Shown here one piece after another: positions 50,404-57,333 of a DNA stretch of 64,000 nt (its first letter is position 1; each line of letters begins with the position of its first letter). The notes below the pieces were generated by a model that was not told the origin of the DNA, did not search any database, and saw nothing but the letters and a program-made list of their open reading frames with translations. The stretch spans positions 62,001-126,000 of the forward strand of contig JAUZVC010000001.1 in the NCBI GenBank assembly GCA_031844405.1, read 5' to 3'. Made by a program: the position numbers and the translations under genes. This stretch comes from Knoellia sp031844405. Its GTDB lineage: Bacteria > Actinomycetota > Actinomycetes > Actinomycetales > Dermatophilaceae.

Positions 50404-51798
50404 TCAGGACTCGCCAGGGAGGCGGCCGTCGGGGTAGGTGGCGCGCAGCTCCTCGAGCGTGGGGACCCGCTGCTCGCGCGACTCCGGCGGGAGCAGGTCG
50501 CTGATCGCCGCCATGATCCGCCTCGTGTCGGCCGCGGGCGAGCGGTACATGAGCTCGACCGGCTCGCCGACCCGGATCCGGACGGTGGGCGGGTTCGAGA
50601 GGTTGAGCAGGTTGGGCAGTTTCGACGAGCGGGGCCAGACCTTCTCGGTGCCCCACATCCCGACGGGGATGACGGGCGCGCGGCTGGCTGCGGCGAGCCG
50701 CGCTGCCCCCGTCTTGCCCTTGAGCACCGGGTCGAAGAAGGCCTCGCCGCGCGGGATCGTGCCCTCCGGCAGGAGGCCGACCATCTCGCCGCCCTCGAGC
50801 GCGAGCGCCGCCATGTCGTAGGAGACCTGCCCGCCCTCGGCCCGGTCGACGCGGATGCCGCCGGCGGCCGAGATGAACGAGCCGAGCACCGGCACGTCGA
50901 AGAGCTCCTTCTTGCCGAGCACGCGCGCGGTGCGGCCCGACCGGCGCACGACGTTGGCCATGGCGACGACGTCGAAGTAGCTGCGGTGGTTGCCGACGAG
51001 GATGACCGGTCCGTGGCGCGGGATGTTCTCGACGCCCTTGATGTCGAACCGCGCGCACGGGAAGAACGTCGAGCGCAGGCCCTCGAGGATGAAGCGCTGG
51101 AGCTCGATCCCGACGACCGGCACCTTGAAGACACCCGGCGACACGTCGAAGTGCACGATCGGCCAGCGGCGGGCCACGGCATACATCGTCAGTCGCGGGT
51201 CCGGGTTGACCGCGGCGGGTGAGCCGACCGCCTCGAGCAGGGGCACGTCGAAGATCGAGTCCGAGTAGGCGAAGCTCTCGCGCAGGTCGATGTCGTGCTG
51301 GGCCGCGAAGTGCCGCACCGCCGTGAGCTTGCCCGTCGACCAGACGAACGGCCCCCGGATCGAGCCGTCGAACCGGCCGTCGTCCTTGGTGCCATAGCGG
51401 GTCGCGAGCACGTGGTCGAACCCGAGCCGGTCGGCGAGCGGCTTGATGAGGTGCTCGGGCGTCGTCGTCGCCATGACGACCCTGCGGCCCTCGGCCTTGT
51501 GCTGCTCGATGAGCGCGAGCGCGAAGGGGTGGACGAGCTCGGCGATGACCTCGGCGGCGTTGGCCGCCGCCGCGTCGAAGCTGTGCGCGTCCTTGCCGCG
51601 CGCGACGAGGGTGGCCTGACGGGCGAGGAAGATCGACGGCAGGTTCTCGCCGACGAGGTCGAAGGCCTTGAAGAGCAGCCCCTGCCCGGGCAGGGAGCGC
51701 GGCACGAGCCCGAGGTCGACCATCGCCTGGCTGAGGTGCGGGCCCGTCCCGCCCTGGAGCAGCGTCCGGTCGAGGTCGAAGAACGCGGCACCTGGCAT
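50404..51798 (-). CDS. HAD-IB phosphatase fused to 1-acylglycerol-3-phosphate acyltransferase (PlsC-like)
   Basis: A 464-aa bifunctional-looking protein. The N-terminal HAD-IB (SerB-like) domain (about residues 1-215) has nucleophile motif FFDLDRTLL (Asp8, Asp10), the motif II region ATTTPEHL, and SDSIFDVPLLEAVG. The C-terminal acyltransferase (about 240-440) has the HX4D motif in NHRSYFD (His271, Asp276) and LPEGTIPRG near 330. Such fusions occur in actinobacteria and are linked to phospholipid or lysophospholipid synthesis. TAGGCT (51805-51810, minus strand) six bases before ATG suggests leaderless transcription, divergent from the patatin gene. Confidence 0.92.
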   Translation of the reverse strand: MPGAAFFDLDRTLLQGGTGPHLSQAMVDLGLVPRSLPGQGLLFKAFDLVGENLPSIFLARQATLVARGKDAHSFDAAAANAAEVIAELVHPFALALIEQHKAEGRRVVMATTTPEHLIKPLADRLGFDHVLATRYGTKDDGRFDGSIRGPFVWSTGKLTAVRHFAAQHDIDLRESFAYSDSIFDVPLLEAVGSPAAVNPDPRLTMYAVARRWPIVHFDVSPGVFKVPVVGIELQRFILEGLRSTFFPCARFDIKGVENIPRHGPVILVGNHRSYFDVVAMANVVRRSGRTARVLGKKELFDVPVLGSFISAAGGIRVDRAEGGQVSYDMAALALEGGEMVGLLPEGTIPRGEAFFDPVLKGKTGAARLAAASRAPVIPVGMWGTEKVWPRSSKLPNLLNLSNPPTVRIRVGEPVELMYRSPAADTRRIMAAISDLLPPESREQRVPTLEELRATYPDGRLPGES

Positions 51799-51804
51799 GG
51801 CCCC

Positions 51805-51899
51805 AGCCTATGGCCGCACCACGAACCCCCCTCCACCCTCCGGCGCACCCCACCGTGCGACGAACCCCACCGTGCGACGAACCCCACGGTGCATAGGCT
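51805..51899. promoter_or_regulatory. Mirror-image TAGGCT promoters flanking 17-bp tandem repeats
   Basis: Two -10-like TAGGCT hexamers (51805-51810 on minus, 51894-51899 on plus) face away from each other. Between them ACCCCACCGTGCGACGA is repeated exactly twice (51847-51863, 51864-51880) with a partial third (51881-51893). The repeats occupy the -35 region of the patatin promoter, where a regulator could bind. Confidence 0.5.
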
Positions 51900-51906
51900 G
51901 GCCGCC

Positions 51907-52719
51907 ATGACGACGGCATACGTGCTCGGCGGGGGTGGGGTGCTCGGCACGACCCAGCTCGGCATGCTCCGGGCCCTCGCCGAGCGCGGCGTGCAGCCCG
52001 ACCTCGTCGTCGGCACGAGCATCGGTGCGCTCAACGGCGCGTTCGTGGCCGCCGACCCCTCGGTCGACGGGATCCGCGCGCTCACCGAGGCCTGGCGCGC
52101 GGTCGGGTCGAGCGGCGTCTTCCTCGAGAACCCCATGCGCTCGGCCGCCCGGATCGCCCGCTTCCGCACCCACCTGCTCACGAGCGCCCCGCTGCGCTCG
52201 ATCGTCGACGACCACCTGCCGGTGGACACGTTCGAGGAGCTCGAGGTCCCGTTCCAGTGCGTCGCGGCGTGCATCGAGACAGCCGGCTCGACGTGGTTCG
52301 GCAGCGGCGAGATCGTCGACCCGGTCGTCGCGTCGTGCTCGGTGCCCGGGCTCTTCCCCGCGGTGGAGATCGACGGACAGCACTACCTCGACGGCGGGCT
52401 CGTCCACTCGATCCCCGTGGGCCGGGCGGTGAGCCTGGGCGCGGACCGGATCTTCGTGCTCCAGGTCGGCCGCGTCGAGCAGCCGCTCACTCCCCCGCGA
52501 CGGCCGTGGGAGGTGGGTGTCGTCGCGTTCGAGATCTCGCGGCGCCACCGCTACGTCCACGAGATGGAGTCGATCCCCGAGGGCGTCGAGGTCCACGTCC
52601 TGCCGAGCGGGGCCCCCGAGACACCGTCCGTCGCGATCGGCTACGGGCGGCAGTCGCGGCTCACCGCTCGCGCCGAACAGGCGTACGCCGCGTCGATGGC
52701 CTACCTCGCCGACCTCTGA
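51907..52719 (+). CDS. Patatin-like phospholipase
   Basis: A 270-aa patatin-family lipid acyl hydrolase. The oxyanion motif VLGGGGVLGTTQLG starts near residue 6, the nucleophile elbow is GTSIG with Ser38, and the catalytic Asp162 is in DGGLV, giving the Ser-Asp dyad. Members release fatty acids from phospholipids. Flanked by two acyltransferase genes, it could take part in lipid remodelling, removing acyl chains that the neighbours re-add; that link is inference. ATG 51907 has TAGGCT seven bases upstream and no ribosome site. Confidence 0.92.
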   Translation: MTTAYVLGGGGVLGTTQLGMLRALAERGVQPDLVVGTSIGALNGAFVAADPSVDGIRALTEAWRAVGSSGVFLENPMRSAARIARFRTHLLTSAPLRSIVDDHLPVDTFEELEVPFQCVAACIETAGSTWFGSGEIVDPVVASCSVPGLFPAVEIDGQHYLDGGLVHSIPVGRAVSLGADRIFVLQVGRVEQPLTPPRRPWEVGVVAFEISRRHRYVHEMESIPEGVEVHVLPSGAPETPSVAIGYGRQSRLTARAEQAYAASMAYLADL

Positions 52720-52767
52720 CGCACCCGACCCCTGACCCTGCGCGGCCCCACCCCCTAGGGTCGAGCC

Positions 52768-53775
52768 ATGGGTCTCGCGGGAATCCCGAAGCCGCCCCGG
52801 CTGGTCCGCCGGGTGCTGCCCGTCGTCTGGCCCGTCGGTGCCGCCGCCCTCACCGGGCTCGCCACCCCGGTCATCGTCGCGGGCGCGTTCGCGTCGTTCG
52901 TCGACAAGCGGGCCCGGCTCTTCCGGGTGAGCGTGCTCGGCGTCGGGCTCGTGTGGGTCGACGTGCGCATGCTCATGGACTGCTGGCGGCTCGCCCTCAA
53001 GAACCCCGAGCGCACCGCACCCGGGTGGGAGGACGACCACGAGGAGGTGTTCCTTGCCGGGCTCAACCGGGCGATGATCCTCGCGAAGCGGTGGGTCGGC
53101 TTCGAGGTCCGGCTCGACGGTCGCATGCACTTCGGCAACGAGGGTGCGCCGCTCGTCGCGTTCGCCCGCCACGCCGGCCCGGGCGACTCGATCGCGCTCG
53201 CCTGGCTGCTCGGCCACACCGCCGAGCGGATGCCCAAGATCGTCCTCGCCGAGGCTCTGCGCTGGGACCCGATGGTCGACACCCTCCTCACCCAGATGCG
53301 CTCCTACTTCGTCCCGTCGCGCACCGGCGCCGGCGACGACCGTGTCTCGGGGGTGCGCGCGCTCGCCCGCGGCCTCAAGCACGACGACGTGCTGCTCCTC
53401 TTCCCCGAGGGCCAGAACTTCTCGCCCGACCGGCGCCGCCGGCTCATCGACCGGATGCGCGAGGCGGGTCAGGAGCTGCGCGCCCGGCGCGCCATCCAGC
53501 TGTGGAACGTCCTCCCGCCCAAGACCCGCGGCGTCGTCGCCGTCCTCGACGAGCGGCCCGACGCCGACGTCATGATCGTCGGGCACGCGGGGTTCGGCCG
53601 GCTCTCGACGCCGCGGGAGGTCTGGGACGCCATCCCCTTCACCGACCGCCCCTTCCTCGTGCGCACCCACACCTACGCCGCAGGCGACGTGCCCGACGAC
53701 GCCCCCGCGATCGAGGAGTGGCTCGACGAGCGGTGGACCGAGATCGACGAGTGGGTCACGGCATACGAGCAGTGA
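52768..53775 (+). CDS. PlsC-like 1-acyl-sn-glycerol-3-phosphate acyltransferase
   Basis: A 335-aa membrane-associated acyltransferase with hydrophobic stretches at about residues 15-45 and 55-72. The HX4D motif appears as RHAGPGDS (His135, Asp140) and the glycerophosphate-binding motif as LLLFPEGQNFS near 210. It probably adds a fatty acyl chain to lysophosphatidate or a related lipid. ATG 52768 is supported by TAGGGT (52756-52761) six bases upstream, so it has its own leaderless promoter although it follows the patatin gene by only 48 bp. Confidence 0.9.
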   Translation: MGLAGIPKPPRLVRRVLPVVWPVGAAALTGLATPVIVAGAFASFVDKRARLFRVSVLGVGLVWVDVRMLMDCWRLALKNPERTAPGWEDDHEEVFLAGLNRAMILAKRWVGFEVRLDGRMHFGNEGAPLVAFARHAGPGDSIALAWLLGHTAERMPKIVLAEALRWDPMVDTLLTQMRSYFVPSRTGAGDDRVSGVRALARGLKHDDVLLLFPEGQNFSPDRRRRLIDRMREAGQELRARRAIQLWNVLPPKTRGVVAVLDERPDADVMIVGHAGFGRLSTPREVWDAIPFTDRPFLVRTHTYAAGDVPDDAPAIEEWLDERWTEIDEWVTAYEQ

Positions 53776-53857
53776 GCCCGTATGCCGTCCGCCCACCTCG
53801 CGGACGCCACGCGCTTCGCGCGGCGCTCCGGTCCCGACCTTCTCGGACGACGCAGGC

Positions 53858-54784
53858 TCAGGTGCCGCGCAGCGACCGCAGCCACTCGCGGGCCCGGCCG
53901 AAGTCCGCGTCGGTCGTGAGCGGGGCGACGTCGACGGCGGTGCCGTCCTCGCGCGGGTAGGACCCGAGGAAGCGCACCTCGGCGCAGACGCGCTTGAGCC
54001 CCATGAGGGCCTCGCCGACGCGCTCGTCGAGGACGTGGCCCTCGAAGTCGATGGAGAAGCAGTAGGAGCCGAGCGAGTTCTTCGTCGGGCGCGACTCGAG
54101 TCGGGTCATGTTGATCCCGCGCACCGCGAACTGCTCGAGAAGCTCGAGGAGGCCACCGGCGCGGTTGTGGCGCTGGAAGAGCATGACCGTCGTCTTGTCG
54201 GCGCCCGTGCGCTCGGGCAGCGTGCCCGGCCGTGACACGAGGACGAAGCGGGTGACGGCGCCGGCCCGGTCGCCGATGTCGGTCGCGAGCACCTCGAGCC
54301 CGTGGTTCTCGGCGGCGATGGGCGCACACACGGCGGCGTCGTAGGCCTGCGCGACCTCACCCGAGAGCCCGGCCGCGGCGGCCGCCGTCGACAGCGTCGG
54401 GACGTAGGCCGCGTCGGGCAGGTTGACGTCCATCCAGCCCCGGACCTGTGCCCACGCGTGCGAGTGCGTGCCGACGGCCCTGATCTCCTCGCGGCGCGTG
54501 CCCACGGGGGCGGCGAGGACGAAGGTGATCGGCACGTTGACCTCGCCGATGACGACGAGCGGGTCGCCGCTGGCCAGCGCGTCGAGGGTCGCCGACACCC
54601 CGCCCTCGACGGAGTTCTCGATCGGCACCATCGCGGCGTCGATCTCGCTGCGGCGCAACGCATCCAGCGCCGAGTCGACCGATCCGAACGCCACGTGGTC
54701 GCCGTCGTGCGACTGACCCCAGGCGAGCAGCGCCATCTGGGTGAAGGTGCCCTCGGGCCCGAGGTAGCCGTAGCGGGTGGTCAT
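53858..54784 (-). CDS. pheA: Prephenate dehydratase
   Basis: Monofunctional prephenate dehydratase (308 aa), converting prephenate to phenylpyruvate for phenylalanine synthesis. The catalytic domain (about residues 1-180) begins RYGYLGPEGTFTQMAL and contains IENSVEGGVSATLDAL near 55 and the Thr-Arg-Phe motif in AVTRFVLV near 178. The ACT domain (about 195-280) has LELLEQFAVRGINMTRLESRP (split after FAVRG), the phenylalanine-sensing segment. There is no fused chorismate mutase. Its ATG overlaps the DUF4446 stop (ATGA). Confidence 0.96.
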   Translation of the reverse strand: MTTRYGYLGPEGTFTQMALLAWGQSHDGDHVAFGSVDSALDALRRSEIDAAMVPIENSVEGGVSATLDALASGDPLVVIGEVNVPITFVLAAPVGTRREEIRAVGTHSHAWAQVRGWMDVNLPDAAYVPTLSTAAAAAGLSGEVAQAYDAAVCAPIAAENHGLEVLATDIGDRAGAVTRFVLVSRPGTLPERTGADKTTVMLFQRHNRAGGLLELLEQFAVRGINMTRLESRPTKNSLGSYCFSIDFEGHVLDERVGEALMGLKRVCAEVRFLGSYPREDGTAVDVAPLTTDADFGRAREWLRSLRGT

Positions 54785-55197
54785 CGCTTCGCTCCCGTCC
54801 GTGCTGCGCTGAGCGCCTGCTGCTCCTCGGGCGTGAGGGTCGCGTCGGAGCCGCCGCCGGTGATGCCCTTGGCATAGGTCCGCGACTCGCCACGCGCGTG
54901 GATCGAGGAGAGGACGACGCCGTCGCCGCTGTCGTCGACGATGGCGGCGCTGAAGCTCAGCCGCCCGCCCATGTCGCCGAACGCGTCGTATCGCACGACC
55001 GCCACGTGTCGCAGCGCCTGCCCGATGTCGGCGCGCAGCGCGGCGAGCTCTCCGGAGCCGACCGGCCGCTGCCGCTCGAGGTGGTCGACCCGCGCCCGCA
55101 GCCGCGCGACCGCGACGAGGAGCACGACGAGCAGCGCGACCGGCACGAGCACGAGGACGGCGAGGAGCACCGCCTCGACTGCGTTGGTCCCGAACAT
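54781..55197 (-). CDS. DUF4446 family membrane-anchored protein
   Basis: A 138-aa protein with one N-terminal helix (about residues 8-32), a short coiled region (LRARVDHLERQ) and a C-terminal domain with the family block VRYDAFGDMGGRLSFSAAIVD near residue 70 (split: VRYDAFGDMGG, RLSFSAAIVD). Function unknown; it commonly neighbours pheA/serS in actinobacteria. TACGCT (55205-55210, minus strand) is seven bases before ATG; this -10 itself lies in a GTATGCCG-type octamer region. Divergent from the GDT1-type transporter gene. Confidence 0.88.
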   Translation of the reverse strand: MFGTNAVEAVLLAVLVLVPVALLVVLLVAVARLRARVDHLERQRPVGSGELAALRADIGQALRHVAVVRYDAFGDMGGRLSFSAAIVDDSGDGVVLSSIHARGESRTYAKGITGGGSDATLTPEEQQALSAARTGAKR

Positions 55198-55299
55198 GAC
55201 CGCCAGCGTATGCCGTCCGCCCAGGACCGGCTCGCGGCCCGCCGACCCGTGGACTGGCGTCCGACGCGCCGGGTCCGGGCTCGTAGGCTCCTGCCCATC

Positions 55300-55917
55300 A
55301 TGGGCATCGACATCGTCACCATCGCCATCGTCTTCGGCACCATCTTCGTCGTCGAGCTGCCGGACAAGACCTTCATCGCCACGCTCGTCATGGCGACGCG
55401 GTTCCGGCCGCTGCTCGTGTGGGTCGGGGTCGTGGCGGCGTTCTTCGTCCAGACGCTCGTGGCCGTGGCCATCGGCGGCGTGCTCAACCAGCTCCCCAAG
55501 CGCCCGATCGAGATCTTCGCGGCGCTGCTCTTCCTCGTGGGCGGAATCATCCTGCTGCGCGGGGCGAGCAAGGCCGACGAGGAGGAGGCCGAGACCGAGG
55601 AGGAGTTCGACGCGAAGTCGGCGGCCAAGCAGCTCGCCGGGTGGAAGGTCGTGACCTTCTGCTTCACCGTCCTCTTCCTCGCGGAGTGGGGGGACCTCTC
55701 GCAGATCCTCACCGCCTCGATGGTGCTGCGCTTCGACGACGCGGTGTCGGTCTTCATCGGCGCGTTCCTCGCGCTCGCCGCCGTCTCGGGCCTCGCGGCA
55801 CTGCTCGGTCGCACCCTGCTCCAGCGGATCCGGCTCTCGACGATCCGCCGGGTCGGCGGCGCCGTGTGCCTCGTCCTCGCGGCGGTCAGCGTGCTGCAGA
55901 TCCTCGGAGTCTTCTGA
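55300..55917 (+). CDS. GDT1/TMEM165 (UPF0016) family cation transporter
   Basis: A 205-aa membrane protein with six helices in two inverted repeats, each carrying the family signature: ELPDKT (Glu19-Thr24; Pro replaces the usual Gly) and EWGDLS near residue 130. A charged loop (DEEEAETEEEFDAK) joins the halves. Bacterial relatives export Mn2+ or exchange Ca2+/H+. TAGGCT at 55284-55289 suggests a very short leader before ATG 55300. No yybP-type manganese riboswitch was seen. It is convergent with the GT87 gene across a palindromic repeat. Confidence 0.9.
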   Translation: MGIDIVTIAIVFGTIFVVELPDKTFIATLVMATRFRPLLVWVGVVAAFFVQTLVAVAIGGVLNQLPKRPIEIFAALLFLVGGIILLRGASKADEEEAETEEEFDAKSAAKQLAGWKVVTFCFTVLFLAEWGDLSQILTASMVLRFDDAVSVFIGAFLALAAVSGLAALLGRTLLQRIRLSTIRRVGGAVCLVLAAVSVLQILGVF

Positions 55918-55946
55918 CCCGCTGAAGGCGGGCACCCGGCATACCC

Positions 55947-55995
55947 CTTGCGTCCGGCAAGGTGACGGCCTGACCACCAGAGTTACGGACGCAAG
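55947..55995 (-). repeat. 49-bp palindrome, copy 6 (contains the GT87 stop codon)
   Basis: CTTGCGTCCGGCAAGGTGACGG on the left (split after CTTGCGTCCGG) and CCAGAGTTACGGACGCAAG on the right; perfect 10-bp outer arms. Where other copies read GTTGCGG this one reads GTTACGG, and the TTA (55983-55985) is the TAA stop of the GT87 gene. It is placed between convergent genes, where it can end both transcripts. CGGCATAC precedes it by three bases. Confidence 0.85.
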
Positions 55996-57257
55996 GGCTC
56001 GGGCTCGGCGTCGGGGGCTGCGCTGTCGTCGCGGGTGACCCACCACAGCAGGGCGAGCGCCACGAGCCCGCCGGCGACGTCGGCGTTCTGGAGGATGCGG
56101 CCGGGCAGCTCGGGCCAGTCCGGGTGGTTGAGCCACGAGATGCCCCACCACGGCATCCGCATGAGGAACCACACCGTCACGACGACGGCCGCCACGAGCC
56201 GTCGCGACCGCCACCACGGCGCTGCCGGGTCCGCGTGGCGCCAGGGAGCGGCGCCGAGCAGCGCGAGGATGACGACGACGACCCAGTGGAAGTGGTGGAT
56301 CCACGCGACGGGCGAGAGCAGGCAGGCGAGCAGCCCGACGACCGCGACCTCGCCGACCGAGTCGTCGCGCAGCCACATCCGCCGCGCCATCCAGAAACCG
56401 AGGACACCGACGACCGCGACGAGCACGAGCCAGATCGCCGTACCGGCCAGCCCGTCGGGGCCGACGCGCAGGAGGAACCCCCGCATCGACTGGTTCGAGG
56501 TGCCGAAGTTGGGCCCGAGCCGGGCCGGGTCCTGCAGCGCCCCACCCCAGAAGGCGAACGACGCCTCGGGGAGCAGCACCCACGACCCCAGCGTGACACC
56601 GACGGCCGTGCCGACGGCCGTCGCGGCCTCACGCCAACGCCGGTTGACGAGGTAGTGGACGACAAAGACCCCCGGCGTGAGCTTGATCGACATCGCGAGC
56701 CCGACGAGGACCCCGGGCGGCACGTGCCGCAGCAGGCGGGGCCGCGGCCGGCGCAGGTCCATGAGGCAGGCGAGCACCATGAAGGCGTTGACCTGCCCGA
56801 AGCGGATCCCGTCGGAGACGGGGTGCAGCCAGAGCATCGGCGCGACAAGCGCCGCGAGCGCGAGGGGCGCCCAGCCGCCGGCGCGGGAGATGAGGCGCCA
56901 CCCGGCATACCAGACGATCGCGGTGGTCGCCGCGACCTGGGCGGCGGTCCAGAGCCACCCGGCCACCCCGAACGGGACCCACGCGAGCGGGATGGCCAGG
57001 AGAGCCGCGAAGGGTGGGTAGGTGAAGGGCAGCAGCTGCGGCGCCTCGGTCATCGCGGCATAGATGGGGCGGCCGGTGAGGATCGAGACGCCGGCCTCGC
57101 GGTAGACCTCGACGTCGACCTGCCACTGGTCGAGCGGCCAGAACACCATGTAGCGCAGCACCGCCGGCAGAGCCGCGAGCGCGATGACGACGACGGCGAG
57201 GGGCCACTGAACCCGTGCGGGCAGGGGGCGCCGGCGCACCGGTGGGGTCGAGGTCAC
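55983..57257 (-). CDS. GT87 family polyprenol-phosphate-dependent alpha-mannosyltransferase-like protein
   Basis: A 424-aa membrane GT-C glycosyltransferase of the GT87 type (PimE/AceA-like alpha-1,2-mannosyltransferases), with about 10-11 helices. The first extracytoplasmic loop has the catalytic acidic residue in QWQVDVEVYREAG (near residue 45) and ends in PFTYPPFAALLAIPL; SIKLTPGVFVVHYL near 190 and SPVAWIHHFHWVVV near 320 are also typical. It would add mannose to glycolipids or lipoglycans outside the membrane. The C-terminal LRP and TAA stop are encoded by the 49-bp repeat. CAGAAT (57264-57269, minus strand) lies six bases before the GTG start. Confidence 0.9.
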   Translation of the reverse strand: MTSTPPVRRRPLPARVQWPLAVVVIALAALPAVLRYMVFWPLDQWQVDVEVYREAGVSILTGRPIYAAMTEAPQLLPFTYPPFAALLAIPLAWVPFGVAGWLWTAAQVAATTAIVWYAGWRLISRAGGWAPLALAALVAPMLWLHPVSDGIRFGQVNAFMVLACLMDLRRPRPRLLRHVPPGVLVGLAMSIKLTPGVFVVHYLVNRRWREAATAVGTAVGVTLGSWVLLPEASFAFWGGALQDPARLGPNFGTSNQSMRGFLLRVGPDGLAGTAIWLVLVAVVGVLGFWMARRMWLRDDSVGEVAVVGLLACLLSPVAWIHHFHWVVVVILALLGAAPWRHADPAAPWWRSRRLVAAVVVTVWFLMRMPWWGISWLNHPDWPELPGRILQNADVAGGLVALALLWWVTRDDSAAPDAEPEPLRP

Positions 57258-57333
57258 GGGCCCATTCTGTCTTCACGGGCCGCACACATCCTCACCACCT
57301 GACCCGCGAAACGCCGCACGTAGGATCGCTGCC

